Of a stretch of DNA of 64,000 nt, positions 8,733 to 17,883 are shown one piece after another. This stretch comes from Cuniculiplasma sp052315315 (GTDB taxonomy: Archaea > Thermoplasmatota > Thermoplasmata > Thermoplasmatales > Thermoplasmataceae). The position numbers were made by a program, and so were the translations under genes. Below the pieces are notes generated by a model that did no database searches, had not been told where the DNA came from, and was given only the letters and a program-made list of their open reading frames with translations. The stretch covers positions 1 to 64,000 of the forward strand of contig JBLSDE010000001.1 in the NCBI GenBank assembly GCA_052315315.1, read 5' to 3'. Position 1 is the first letter of the stretch; each line of letters starts with the position of its first letter.

Positions 8733-9462
8733 TATCTAATTGGAATTTTTCAGAAATTTTTGGTACAATGACCCTAGTTTTTGTTTCCTTTTCTACGAGG
8801 TTCTTGAAAATGTTTGGATCCTGAGATATAAGAGGGAAAGTGTTATAATGCATAGGAATTGCCACTTTCGGTTTGATCATTTTAACTGCCTCCGCTGCCT
8901 CATAAGCTGACATCGTGTAATGCCCGCCAATTGGTAATAGAGCCACATCCGGTTTATAATAGCTTCCTATCAATTCCATGTCCTTGAAAAGACCAGTATC
9001 ACCAGCGTGGTAAACTGTAAGATCGCCAAAATTAATTACCATACCTCCTGGATTGCCTGCATACTTGCCTTCATAGCTCGATGAGTGAAGAGCTGGAACG
9101 GCGGATATACTTATCCCGTCTATTTGAACACTTCCACTGAAATTGATATCGTGAACTGTTAGGCTGTTGTCCTTTTCAGAAAGCAACCATGCCAGTTCAA
9201 CCATTGTAACTATTGGAGCATTGCTGTTCTTGGCAATGAAAAGCGCATCACCAACGTGATCTGAGTGCCCGTGTGTGACAACCACTACATCAGCCTTAAT
9301 ATCCTCCTTCTTAATTTTTGCAGAAGGATTTCCCTCAATAAATGGGTCTATTATTACATTTTTACCCTTTTTAATTTCAAAGCAGGCATGTCCTTGCCAT
9401 ATCATCTCGACATTTTTTACCATAATGGAATAATTAACAATAGTACTAAAAGTTTGTAACAT
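8725..9462 (-). CDS. UPF0173 metal-dependent hydrolase (beta-lactamase fold)
   Basis: 245 aa as the longest form. The ATG at codon 14 (position 9423, MVKNVEMIWQGHACFE) is the more likely start because the family begins at this strand. The metallo-beta-lactamase motif THGHSDHVGDA is followed by HAGDTGLF and the C-terminal IPMHYNTFP, the full di-metal ligand set. The substrate is unknown for this conserved family. The 3' end overlaps orc1/cdc6 by 8 nt in convergent orientation. Confidence 0.88.
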   Translation of the reverse strand: MLQTFSTIVNYSIMVKNVEMIWQGHACFEIKKGKNVIIDPFIEGNPSAKIKKEDIKADVVVVTHGHSDHVGDALFIAKNSNAPIVTMVELAWLLSEKDNSLTVHDINFSGSVQIDGISISAVPALHSSSYEGKYAGNPGGMVINFGDLTVYHAGDTGLFKDMELIGSYYKPDVALLPIGGHYTMSAYEAAEAVKMIKPKVAIPMHYNTFPLISQDPNIFKNLVEKETKTRVIVPKISEKFQLDIN

Positions 9463-9492
9463 TTTAATTATTACTTTTATATGTGAGGGTCA

Positions 9493-10095
9493 TTGTTAAC
9501 TGCCTTTGATATCCTGTTCGGAGCTTTTCTCGGAATTTCCATGGCTGCACCACCCGGTCCAGTAATGGCCATGATGTTTGCCAGATCAAAAGTGAGTGTA
9601 AAATCAGGATTTCTAGTGGCTATGGGAGCTATGACAGCTGATATAACCCTGATGCTAATTGTCCTGTTTTTTAGGTCCATAATTGATCTTAAAAAATTTG
9701 AATCGCCAATTTTCCTTTTAGGGGGGCTATATTTTGTATATTTAGGTTTCAAAATGTTGGGAGTCCTTAATAAAGGAGGGAGTCTAATGGAAGATTCATC
9801 AGTTGAAGTTAAGGGAAATTATTATAAAGGGCTTTCGACAGGATTGGTTAATCCCATGCAGATCAGCTGGTGGTTAACTGCCGGACTCAGTGTAATGGAA
9901 GGATTTGGTGTCTCTCCCTTCTATTTTTTCTACGCAGGTATTGTTATTTACACATACTCCATATGTTATATAATCAACAGATCATTTCTTAAGTTTGGGC
10001 AAAAATTTTCCCTTGTAATTGACACCATGAGTACAATAATCCTACTAGGTTTTGGAATTTACTTTATATTTCAATTTGCTATAATCACTGGATAA
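9493..10095 (+). CDS. LysE/RhtB-family exporter
   Basis: 200 aa with about six membrane helices. The N-terminal helix has the LysE/RhtB signature GISMAAPPGPVMAMMFARS, and helices 2-3 contain FLVAMGAMTADITLMLIVLFF; GLVNPMQISWWLT matches the second conserved block (xNPKxxxxW). Members export amino acids or related small molecules. The start is a TTG, as no in-frame ATG lies upstream. The gene is divergent from the UPF0173 gene with a 30-bp gap, so the two probably share a promoter region. Confidence 0.82.
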   Translation: MLTAFDILFGAFLGISMAAPPGPVMAMMFARSKVSVKSGFLVAMGAMTADITLMLIVLFFRSIIDLKKFESPIFLLGGLYFVYLGFKMLGVLNKGGSLMEDSSVEVKGNYYKGLSTGLVNPMQISWWLTAGLSVMEGFGVSPFYFFYAGIVIYTYSICYIINRSFLKFGQKFSLVIDTMSTIILLGFGIYFIFQFAIITG

Positions 10096-10147
10096 TTATA
10101 ATTTTTATATATATTACAGTTCCAATTTTAGTTTCTATGCAATAAAG

Positions 10148-10160
10148 CTTTAATATATTG
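10148..10160 (+). promoter_or_regulatory. TATA-type promoter of pdxS
   Basis: CTTTAATATATTG is centred about 30 nt before the pdxS ATG, which places transcription start within a few bases of the start codon (nearly leaderless mRNA). Confidence 0.5.
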
Positions 10161-10183
10161 TTCCAATAGCATAATGACCATAT

Positions 10184-11194
10184 ATGGCTCTTAATATTTC
10201 AGATTTAAGGTTTGGGGACGAATTACTTAAGACGGGATTTGCTAAGATGACGAAAGGTGGCGTCATAATGGACGTCACGAATGGAGAGCAGGCAAGAATT
10301 GCCGAGACCTCAGGGGCCGTTGCTGTAATGGCCTTAGAAAAGGTTCCGGCCGATATACGAGCTCAGGGTGGCGTGGCCCGGATGGCTGATCCCGCCAAAA
10401 TTAGAGAAATAATAGATTCTGTTACAATCCCGGTAATGGCAAAGGTAAGAATAGGTCATATAACAGAGGCACTCACCCTTGAGGCAGTAGGTGTAGATAT
10501 GCTTGATGAAAGTGAAGTCCTGACGCCCGCTGACCCCTATTTTCACATAAATAAAAAACAGCTAAAAATACCGACGGTATGCGGGGCCAGAAATCTTCCT
10601 GAGGCCATAAGAAGAATATTTGAAGGAGCTGCGATGATAAGAACAAAGGGAGAGGCTGGAACTGGGAATATAATAGAGGCCGTGAAGCACATAAGAACTG
10701 TATCAGAGGGAATTAAAATGATTAAAACTATGAGCAACAGCGATCTGTCAAAGGTGGCAAATGCTATTTCCGATTCCTATATGACACTTAAGAGAGAAAC
10801 CATAGTCGGACTAACACAGAAGGAAACATCTCCGGAGACAACTGATGTGTTCTTTGGAACAGACCTGTCAAAGATAAATGATGAAATATTGTCAATACTC
10901 AAAGATGTGAAGAGGATGGGAAGACTGCCTGTTGTAAACTTTGCAGCAGGTGGTGTTGCGACACCGGCAGATGCGGCACTCATGATGAAGATGGGAATGG
11001 ATGGAGTCTTCGTAGGTAGTGGAATATTTAAATCACCAGACCCAATTAGAATGGCAAAGGCAATTGTAGATGCCGTGGAGAACTATGAGGATTACAGACT
11101 TATAGGAAATGTCTCAATTGGCCTTCCGTCCATGGATGGCAAAAACATAGAGGATATTCCGAAGGAACAGAGACTTGCTGAAAGAGGAATATAG
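10184..11194 (+). CDS. pdxS: Pyridoxal 5'-phosphate synthase, synthase subunit PdxS
   Basis: 336 aa, slightly longer than bacterial PdxS. The enzyme makes PLP from ribose 5-phosphate, glyceraldehyde 3-phosphate and ammonia. Asp30, Lys87 in VMAKVRIGH and Lys155 in IRTKGEAGTGN match the substrate-carrying lysines, and GVATPADAALMMKMGMDGVFVGSGIF is the C-terminal phosphate site. A charged insert of about 40 residues (LSKVANAISDSYMTLKRE onward) extends the middle, as in other archaeal forms. The glutaminase partner PdxT is not in the window. Confidence 0.97.
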   Translation: MALNISDLRFGDELLKTGFAKMTKGGVIMDVTNGEQARIAETSGAVAVMALEKVPADIRAQGGVARMADPAKIREIIDSVTIPVMAKVRIGHITEALTLEAVGVDMLDESEVLTPADPYFHINKKQLKIPTVCGARNLPEAIRRIFEGAAMIRTKGEAGTGNIIEAVKHIRTVSEGIKMIKTMSNSDLSKVANAISDSYMTLKRETIVGLTQKETSPETTDVFFGTDLSKINDEILSILKDVKRMGRLPVVNFAAGGVATPADAALMMKMGMDGVFVGSGIFKSPDPIRMAKAIVDAVENYEDYRLIGNVSIGLPSMDGKNIEDIPKEQRLAERGI

Positions 11195-11206
11195 ACTAGA
11201 TCTTAA

Positions 11207-11938
11207 ATGCTTTATGTTTTTTCATATACCTACATTTTTACAGTTGCTATAGTTCTTCTTTTACTTTTTATTCTTTCTCAGTTATTACACATGTTTGATT
11301 TTAAGGGAGCGTTGGCCGCAATAGGAATGGGGGCCATAGTTTCCTTTCTTGGTTATATAACATGGTTACTTTTGTTGATTGTTTTTGCCATTTCCTCCCA
11401 CCTTGTGACAAAATACAGATTCGATTATAAGAAGAGCCATAAATATCAGGAAGGTGAAAGAGGAGAGAGAAAGATCAGCAATGTAATTTATGCAGGATCT
11501 ATAGGCATTGTAATTGCCATAGCCAATTTTGTTTCCCCATTCAAATTTCCTTACTTTTTACTTTTTGCTGCGGCGTTCGCTGCCATAACCGCAGATACCT
11601 TTGGCTCTGAGATTGGGACTTTAGACTCAAAGACATACATGATTACAACCCTGAAAAGAACAACCACTGGAATTAATGGTGGAATCTCACTACTTGGAGA
11701 ACTTGCGGCCCTAACTGGATCTCTTATAATAGCAATATGTTACTCACTTATGTCTGTAAATAGAATAATAGTTTATGATTTGATCTCTATAACGATTGCT
11801 GGATTTCTGAGCTGCCAGATAGACTCTATTCTTGGAGCTGTTTTTGAAAACAAAGGAAAGCTGAGCAAAGGCCAGGTAAATTTTATTGCTTCCCTTTCTT
11901 CTGTGCTTATTGCACTGCCATTCTTTTTGGTCATTTAA
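11207..11938 (+). CDS. DUF92 family membrane protein
   Basis: 243 aa with about seven helices. The DUF92 core is visible: AAITADTFGSEIGTL, then TTLKRTTTGINGGISLLGELAAL. Plant member VTE6 is a phytyl-phosphate kinase, so isoprenoid-phosphate phosphorylation is a possible role. The start lies 12 bp after the pdxS stop, suggesting one transcript, though no metabolic link to PLP is evident. Confidence 0.85.
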   Translation: MLYVFSYTYIFTVAIVLLLLFILSQLLHMFDFKGALAAIGMGAIVSFLGYITWLLLLIVFAISSHLVTKYRFDYKKSHKYQEGERGERKISNVIYAGSIGIVIAIANFVSPFKFPYFLLFAAAFAAITADTFGSEIGTLDSKTYMITTLKRTTTGINGGISLLGELAALTGSLIIAICYSLMSVNRIIVYDLISITIAGFLSCQIDSILGAVFENKGKLSKGQVNFIASLSSVLIALPFFLVI

Positions 11939-12007
11939 TAAAAGAAAGGGCAAAATGGATTCATTTCTAAAATTGTAATTAAATGGAGAAAAATGATGTT
12001 AAAAAAT

Positions 12008-12664
12008 TCAACGCTTTGACATAGATTTCATCAGGAAATACTCTCTTTCAAGAGATATGGCATTTCGCATATTTTTAAAACGGTTTTTACGGATCAAAGG
12101 CAGGGATGAATTTGTATGACTAATGATAAAACTTGAGGATTCTTCAAGAAAATTCTCGGAATTAAGAATTTCGTCGCAGTTAAAACCTTCCTTTGGACCT
12201 CCTGGCTTAAAAAATGGATATTTCGTTGCACTAAGGGAAAAACCCATCACAGGTTCAAAAGATTCATTTATTATGAACTCTGCGTCCGGTCTGGCTAATA
12301 TAACATCTGATAGGAGTGCGAATTCAACTCCCACATTTGTGGCCTTACCGTTTACAAGAGCAAATATTGGCTTTTCTATGGATGTCAGGAAAGATACTGT
12401 AGCAGATGTCAGGTCCAGATAGTCCCTTGTATTTTCAAGTTCAATATCTCTAATCCCATTTAGAAAGTTCTTATCCGTTCCCGTTATTGCAAGTGCGTTT
12501 ACTTTGTCGTCAGTAATTGCCAGCGTCATAACCTTAAGAAATTCGTTAAAAAAGTTAAGGGTGACCATACCCTCCTCATTGGAGAGTATGACAACGACTC
12601 CAATCCCGTCCTCTTGCCAGAAGCTTATCTCCTTATATCCAACCACTTTTGGGGCTTTACTCAT
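12008..12664 (-). CDS. Crotonase-fold (enoyl-CoA hydratase-like) protein coupled to cytochrome b
   Basis: 218 aa from the ATG at 12664 (MSKAPKVVGYKE); a longer form would start at 12688. The fold is seen in LAITGTDKNFLNGI and PIFALVNGKATNVGVEFALLSDVILARPDAEF, the two oxyanion-hole regions of crotonases. The usual FSAGADL and GGGxEL motifs are degenerate (FLNGIRD, TNVGVEFALL) and no canonical catalytic Glu pair is obvious. ATGAGTAA shows the start overlapping the cytochrome b stop by 8 nt, so translation is probably coupled. A scaffold or respiratory accessory role is possible; a classic hydratase is doubtful. Confidence 0.65.
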   Translation of the reverse strand: MSKAPKVVGYKEISFWQEDGIGVVVILSNEEGMVTLNFFNEFLKVMTLAITDDKVNALAITGTDKNFLNGIRDIELENTRDYLDLTSATVSFLTSIEKPIFALVNGKATNVGVEFALLSDVILARPDAEFIINESFEPVMGFSLSATKYPFFKPGGPKEGFNCDEILNSENFLEESSSFIISHTNSSLPLIRKNRFKNMRNAISLEREYFLMKSMSKR

Positions 12665-14348
12665 TGTAATATACCAACCTATAGACACGTAATCCTATAC
12701 CAAATATTATAAGTAACGCTCCTAACCCAATACCGAATGCTGCTTCCTGTTCCATATTCAATGGATTCACTTGTATCATGAGCCATAGGATTTCGGCAGA
12801 AATGATAAAGAGAACAGATATAATTGCCTGGGCTGCCCTTATACTTATACTCAGACCCTTAACCTCTTTAGGCTGCATCATTGCTAGATGAGTGTACTCC
12901 GAGGATTTAACAGTTCCAAAGGCTGCAAAGGCAGTTGCTGCACCATATGCGCCTAGATTTAAGGCATTGGTGGAGTTAACCCCTTGAATTACACTACCGA
13001 TCTGCATGGCAAATTCAAACACAGCAAGAGATAGCAGTATCAGAAATATTATAAAGGACGCAGTTAACTTGTTTAAGGATGGTTTGAAAGCACCTCTTTT
13101 GTAGAGCCTGTTGAGCATATAGAAGAAACCCATAACAAGAATAAACGGAGGCACGAGAACGATCATTACGTCAGTTGTTCCTATTGGGATACCTGGTGCT
13201 AAAATTCCCCATGTTGAGAGCAGGACCAGATATATTATGGCCAGAACTCCAAAGGCAGTGAAAAAGGGCCTTGATAGTGGGTGTAGATTGTTAGATCTGT
13301 CAATAAATGGAACCAACAGGAAATATATCAATGGTATTCCACCGAATACAACTGAAGCCATTAGGGCCGAATAGGCACCAAAAGCATTGAACATTTTAAA
13401 GTCAACTGCCTTATAGACAAATAGCAAAAACCACGGTGGATAAGGTGGTACAAATGCTGCCTCTGGTGATGATGGAGATACCTGCGGGAATGGATCAAAT
13501 ATTGGAGGTATTGCCATGTGGATTACCCTCATTGCGTCTATCATACTTGGGAGCAGGACGAGTATACCAAAAGTAAATGCCGCCAGTTGAATCATAAAAA
13601 GCATGTTGTATGGGTACCATGGTTTGTGTTCTGGTTTTGATTTTTCAACTGCGGGGGCAGTATAGTTTACCTTCCTCTGGCTTGGCATCATACCGTTGGC
13701 TTCTGCTAAGTAGAAATGGAAACCAAAGAGTGCTCCGACGAGAGCAGCCAGTATTATATGGAAACCCAGCATTCTTATAAATAAGGAAGTGTCGGTTCCA
13801 TTACCGAAAACGATCGCCTCGGACATCTTTCCAAGTATTGGTACTGATAGAGCTATACCTCGCCCAACATCTGTGGCATCTGCAGAAAGTACATCTCCAG
13901 TCATTGAATATCCAAAATACCCTACACCAATAGTGAGAGCAAGCAAAATAACTCCAGTAACCCACTGTAATTCTCTTGGCCTCTTATATGCCCCATTGAA
14001 ATAGTTCCTGAACATATGAAGATATATCAGGACTATCATTGCATAAGCTCCATAAAGATGAGTTGTCAGTATCAATTCACCATATGGAACATCCCGGAGA
14101 ATATACTCAGTGGAGCTATAAGCACTTGCAGGATCGTAATAGAGTAAAAGAATTAGCCCCGTTACTACCTGATAAACAAACGCCATAGATATTAAAGCCC
14201 CTGTCCAGTACCAGAAACCTCCCTTCTTTCGCATATAGTCTGGAACTGTCGTTAGGGGTAGTTCACCTATTTTTAGAGGGTCCTCACCAAGTATATTTTT
14301 TATACTAATTGTCTTCTTAACGTTATCAATAGTCTCTTTTAAGCTCAA
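12657..14348 (-). CDS. Cytochrome b of a bc-type complex
   Basis: 563 aa with about 12-13 helices. Two heme b sites are set by His97/His111 and His197/His211 (13 intervening residues each) in helices B and D, with the family segment VYQVVTGLILLLYYDP at helix A. The ef-loop reads PPYPPWFLL where bc1 complexes have PEWY. The C-terminal third adds helices beyond the standard eight. The gene follows the Rieske gene by 9 bp, forming a quinol-oxidising Rieske/cytochrome b module as in acidophilic archaea. No cytochrome c1 is encoded nearby. Confidence 0.93.
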   Translation of the reverse strand: MSLKETIDNVKKTISIKNILGEDPLKIGELPLTTVPDYMRKKGGFWYWTGALISMAFVYQVVTGLILLLYYDPASAYSSTEYILRDVPYGELILTTHLYGAYAMIVLIYLHMFRNYFNGAYKRPRELQWVTGVILLALTIGVGYFGYSMTGDVLSADATDVGRGIALSVPILGKMSEAIVFGNGTDTSLFIRMLGFHIILAALVGALFGFHFYLAEANGMMPSQRKVNYTAPAVEKSKPEHKPWYPYNMLFMIQLAAFTFGILVLLPSMIDAMRVIHMAIPPIFDPFPQVSPSSPEAAFVPPYPPWFLLFVYKAVDFKMFNAFGAYSALMASVVFGGIPLIYFLLVPFIDRSNNLHPLSRPFFTAFGVLAIIYLVLLSTWGILAPGIPIGTTDVMIVLVPPFILVMGFFYMLNRLYKRGAFKPSLNKLTASFIIFLILLSLAVFEFAMQIGSVIQGVNSTNALNLGAYGAATAFAAFGTVKSSEYTHLAMMQPKEVKGLSISIRAAQAIISVLFIISAEILWLMIQVNPLNMEQEAAFGIGLGALLIIFGIGLRVYRLVYYNE

Positions 14349-14357
14349 CTTTTCACC

Positions 14358-15116
14358 TCAGCTGGAACTCATTTTAAACACTGTTGCTTTCTTCAGATTA
14401 GAAATTGCATTACCACCCGTTAGATCCGATGGATGCCCAAAAACTACTGGCCCAATCAATTTTTTGGCATAAAGATAATCAGTGACTGGATCCCACTTCA
14501 GTATAACATTTGGCAATGGTCTATAAGTTGGGTGTGTAACTATACCAGCGCCCATGAATGGATTATATGTGCTACCGTGACAGTTGCAGTGGATCACTCC
14601 ATGATCCAGGTCTCCATTAGTATTCTGGGCCGTTATGGCCGCCTGCACATTTGCTGGTAAAGCGCTGTACTCTGATTTTGGATAGTAATGAATTACCGGT
14701 GGGATACAGCCCAAATGCTGGCATATTGCACTGAATGATACTATATTTGAATCCTTACCCACACCGCCCGGTGAGGGAAAAGTTGTACCGGTAGCATCAA
14801 TTGTTACTGTTACCGGTTCTACCTTTGTACTGAACTTTATAATGAAATTCGGCTCATCAGACAAAGGGTAGTAATATATCCAAATAAGTGGACTTTCCAC
14901 TGGAAAATCTTCTGATTTTAAAGGAACCGGTGCTGTGTTACCTGAATTAGGGTTTACCCAGTAAAGTTGAGTTTCAGGAAAGCTCGTCAAACCTACAGAT
15001 GGAGTCACAAGATTTTGCACTAGGCCTTTTCCAAGACCACCTGCTGCAACCACTGCAGAAAGACCGACGAGAACCTTGAGAAAACCTCTTCTTGATGGAT
15101 TTTGTTCTCCTGTCAT
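14358..15116 (-). CDS. Rieske iron-sulfur protein with Tat-type signal
   Basis: 252 aa. The N terminus SRRGFLKVLVGLSAVVAAGG is a twin-arginine signal/anchor. Cluster ligands are in CQHLGC (Cys132, His134, with Cys137 for the disulfide) and CNCHGSTY (Cys177/Cys179, His180). About 40 residues separate the two boxes, longer than in bc1 Rieske proteins. The protein takes electrons from quinol on the outer face of the membrane, paired with the downstream cytochrome b gene. Confidence 0.95.
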   Translation of the reverse strand: MTGEQNPSRRGFLKVLVGLSAVVAAGGLGKGLVQNLVTPSVGLTSFPETQLYWVNPNSGNTAPVPLKSEDFPVESPLIWIYYYPLSDEPNFIIKFSTKVEPVTVTIDATGTTFPSPGGVGKDSNIVSFSAICQHLGCIPPVIHYYPKSEYSALPANVQAAITAQNTNGDLDHGVIHCNCHGSTYNPFMGAGIVTHPTYRPLPNVILKWDPVTDYLYAKKLIGPVVFGHPSDLTGGNAISNLKKATVFKMSSS

Positions 15117-15359
15117 CTATGTGATATAGAATTAATGTTTAAAATTGTTTTCTATTTGATTTCAAAAATCAGATGATACTCCGTAAAAATATGGTATGAT
15201 CAAATATGTAAAAGAATAATACAATATATTGATTTTAAACTAACTGCCACGTGCATGAAAAGACAAAAATAGGTTTTCCCTGAACTCCTTTAGAAGTAAA
15301 GAGGAGATGCTAATGAATTTACCAATAATTAACATTAATAGGAGAATTCGTTCCTTAGA
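15117..15359. other. Intergenic region between Rieske operon and rmuC
   Basis: 243 bp, AT-rich. It should contain the minus-strand promoter of the Rieske operon (TTTTAAACATTAA-like box near 15136-15148). No gene is visible. The end near rmuC carries the inverted repeat described separately. Confidence 0.4.
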
Positions 15360-15372
15360 TTAGGAATTCTCC
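15341..15372 (-). terminator. Inverted repeat over the rmuC stop codon
   Basis: GGAGAATTC (15341-15349) and GAATTCTCC (15364-15372) form a perfect 9-bp stem with a 14-nt loop that includes the rmuC stop. AT-rich DNA follows on the minus strand. It may act in 3'-end formation; archaeal terminators usually depend on T-runs, so this is tentative. Confidence 0.3.
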
Positions 15373-16553
15373 CTCAATGTTTCAACCTCATCAAGCGACT
15401 TCATATCGGCGTTAATCTGTTTCATTCCTCCAAGATACTCCAGCTTTCTTATGGATGGTATAACCCTGGAGTCGAATGTTGATATCATCCCGTTATAACT
15501 TTTCATAACATTATCAATACTCTTTCCCAGATTTCCGATTTTATCTGTCAGTATTTTCAATCTTTCATGTAATTCTTTAGCCAGTGTCAAAATGTTCTCA
15601 CTGTTTTCCATGATAGTCCTCTCCTGCCATCCTAAACTCACAATTCTTAAAAGACCTATTAGAGTCATTGGAGTTGAAATTATTACATTCTGAGATACCC
15701 CATATTCAAACAGATTGGGGTCGCCTGCAAGAGCGGCTGATATCATAGATTCTTCAGGTAGAAATAATACAACAAAATCAGCGGAACCAGATAGTTTGTT
15801 CATGTATTTCTTGCTTCCAAGATTCCTTATATGATCCCTTATATCATCTGCATATTCCTTGATCAATTTTTTAGATGCTTCATCATTATCGGTTTCCATA
15901 TATTCAAGGTATTTCTTATAGGGTGCCTTTGAATCAATTATAATTTCCCTATTCCCGGGTAAATGAACAACCATATCTGGTCGCGCATCGTTTGAAATGA
16001 TTACCTGTTCCTCGAAATCGATCCTTGACCTTAATCCGGTCAGTTCAACTATGCGCCTTAAAGTTAATTCCCCCCACCTACCTCTGTTCACAGAATTTCT
16101 TAGAATATTGTTTAAATGCTGTGTTTCATCTGAGACCTTTTGATTTGTTGCGGCCATTTCCTTTAGAATATCCCTTATGCTTGTAGCATCTTCTATCCTT
16201 AATTTTTCAATCTCCTCAACCTTTTTCTGAAATTGTGAAATAGATTCCGTTAGGGGTTTTATGACGGAATTAATTTCCGCCTGTTTTTTCTCCAGAATGG
16301 TTTCAGTAGAAGAAGACACATTTTGAGCCAGCAGTTTGGATATATTCTCGTTTTCCATTCCAGTCTCTTTGATGATTTCCAGTGCAATGCTTTTTACAGA
16401 TTTCTCGTTTCTTCTGTTTGATATCTCAAAGATCTTGTGTGACGCAATATAAACCAACGGTATAAATATGACAGCACCAAGTATGAAGCCATAAGTGAAA
16501 CTGCTCAGCACCATTGGTATGCCATGTGTCTGACCAATAAAGATTTTTCCCAT
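15360..16553 (-). CDS. rmuC: RmuC-family DNA recombination protein
   Basis: 397 aa. An N-terminal membrane helix (residues 18-38) is followed by a long coiled coil (about 50-160), then the RmuC nuclease-like domain: NRGRWGELTLRRIVELTGL, DARPDMVVHLPGNREIIIDSKAP, and FLPEESMISAAL. The D...IDSK pattern fits a restriction-endonuclease-like core. RmuC limits recombination at inverted repeats in bacteria; the archaeal role is inferred. The start is 28 bp from the divergent radical SAM gene. Confidence 0.9.
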   Translation of the reverse strand: MGKIFIGQTHGIPMVLSSFTYGFILGAVIFIPLVYIASHKIFEISNRRNEKSVKSIALEIIKETGMENENISKLLAQNVSSSTETILEKKQAEINSVIKPLTESISQFQKKVEEIEKLRIEDATSIRDILKEMAATNQKVSDETQHLNNILRNSVNRGRWGELTLRRIVELTGLRSRIDFEEQVIISNDARPDMVVHLPGNREIIIDSKAPYKKYLEYMETDNDEASKKLIKEYADDIRDHIRNLGSKKYMNKLSGSADFVVLFLPEESMISAALAGDPNLFEYGVSQNVIISTPMTLIGLLRIVSLGWQERTIMENSENILTLAKELHERLKILTDKIGNLGKSIDNVMKSYNGMISTFDSRVIPSIRKLEYLGGMKQINADMKSLDEVETLRENS

Positions 16554-16581
16554 ATTAACTCTGATTTCCTGACATGTAAGC

Positions 16582-17703
16582 TTGTATGATTATCTTATTA
16601 CTGTGAATCGGAAAACCATGGCATATATACCTCAGCTCTTCTTCATTGAGATGACAAGAGCGTGTGAATATTCCTGTACACATTGCAGAGCCAGCTCAAT
16701 TGATATCCCAGATTCCAATGACCTCAAATTTGAGGAGATAAAAAATATCATCGAACAGATTCAAGAAATTAATAATAAATGTGTCATTATATTGACAGGT
16801 GGGGACCCCATTTTGAGTCCCCACTTCATTTCCGTTATAAAATACCTGAACATGAAGAGAATCAGGTACTCAGTAAGTCCCCCTGCCAGTCCATTGCTAA
16901 ATTTTGAACTTCTTGATTTCCTGAATGAAAATGGAATGGGTTCATTATCCATGTCCATAGATGGTACCCCTGCTGTCCATGATTCCATTAGAAGAAAAAA
17001 GGGGTCTTTTCAAGATACAACTACAATAATTCGAATGGCAAAAGATCTTGGTATAAATGTTCAGGTAAATTCAACAGTTATGTTGCGTAACTTTCTTGAT
17101 TTTCCATCTATCTTAAAGACCCTTCTTGATCTTAATGTGAACGTGTGGGAAATATTCTTTCTTATAAATGTTGGTAGAGGTATCTCTGAAAAACCCATTA
17201 ATGGAGAGCAATTTGAAGATTTTCTGAGGTTTTTGTACGGTGTGGAATCAAATACAAACATTAATATTAGAACTGTTGAAGGCCCTGAGTACAGAAGAGT
17301 AAGGGCACAGTTATATGATAAAGACGTCATTACAGGGGGAAAATACTTCGATCAAATGTCATCAATTACTCAGAAACTTACAGGAATTGAAATTAGAGGA
17401 AAAAATAAAACACCGGAAAATGGTAAAAGGATAAGGACAATGTTTGTATCTTCTGATGGAAATGTCATGATCTCCGGATTATTTCCCTACATTCTTGGAA
17501 ACGTCAGAAATGATAAATTAAAGGAAATAATTGAAAATCCAATCCTCACTAAACTTTCAGAACAAAAAAATTATATTGGCAAGTGCAGAGATTGCGAATA
17601 TTTTGAAATTTGTGGAGGATCCAGAGCAAGGGCCTATTTAAATACTAGTGATCCTTTGGAAAGTGACCCAATTTGCCTGTATAATCCCATCAAAATTCTT
17701 TAA
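16582..17703 (+). CDS. Radical SAM/SPASM protein of the BA_1875 (TIGR04053) type
   Basis: 373 aa from TTG at 16582; an ATG at 16618 (MAYIPQLFF) is an equally good start. The [4Fe-4S]/SAM site is CEYSCTHC, followed by LTGGDPILSP. The segments IFFLINVGRG, EGPEYRRVRAQ, YILGNVRNDKL and the C-terminal CRDCEYFEICGGSRARAY with a last Cys in DPICLYNP match the BA_1875-type family with an auxiliary-cluster domain. The substrate is unknown. It resembles the heme-pathway radical SAM enzymes (AhbD/NirJ), but no heme gene is adjacent; two transporters and an AsnB-like gene are. Confidence 0.83.
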   Translation: MYDYLITVNRKTMAYIPQLFFIEMTRACEYSCTHCRASSIDIPDSNDLKFEEIKNIIEQIQEINNKCVIILTGGDPILSPHFISVIKYLNMKRIRYSVSPPASPLLNFELLDFLNENGMGSLSMSIDGTPAVHDSIRRKKGSFQDTTTIIRMAKDLGINVQVNSTVMLRNFLDFPSILKTLLDLNVNVWEIFFLINVGRGISEKPINGEQFEDFLRFLYGVESNTNINIRTVEGPEYRRVRAQLYDKDVITGGKYFDQMSSITQKLTGIEIRGKNKTPENGKRIRTMFVSSDGNVMISGLFPYILGNVRNDKLKEIIENPILTKLSEQKNYIGKCRDCEYFEICGGSRARAYLNTSDPLESDPICLYNPIKIL

Positions 17704-17739
17704 ATAAAGATACCTTACTTTAAGATTGAGTATATTAAA

Positions 17740-17883
17740 ATGAATGAACCTTTGGTTTCCATTATATCCTCGGGTGATATGCTGATTCGGGTGAATATTG
17801 GAAGGCAGTTCCACACTTGGTCTTATGAAGAGAAAGGGAATAATTGTTGTTTCCCTCAATCAGTTCATCAGGGTTTTGGCTAG
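17740..17883 (+). CDS. Possible 47-residue small ORF ahead of an MFS gene
   Basis: ATG at 17740 opens a frame starting MNEPLVSIISSGDML and ending CCFPQSVHQGFG. A TTTAAG box about 20 nt upstream would give a leaderless start here. The ORF overlaps the MFS start in another frame. It has no recognisable homology, and it may simply be leader sequence. Its place next to a radical SAM/SPASM gene is the only reason to list it. Confidence 0.15.
   Translation: MNEPLVSIISSGDMLIRVNIGRQFHTWSYEEKGNNCCFPQSVHQGFG

Noticed and set aside
15313..15369. 18-codon plus-strand ORF with GAGGAG upstream
   Set aside because: Too short, overlaps the rmuC 3' end on the other strand and shows no conservation signal.
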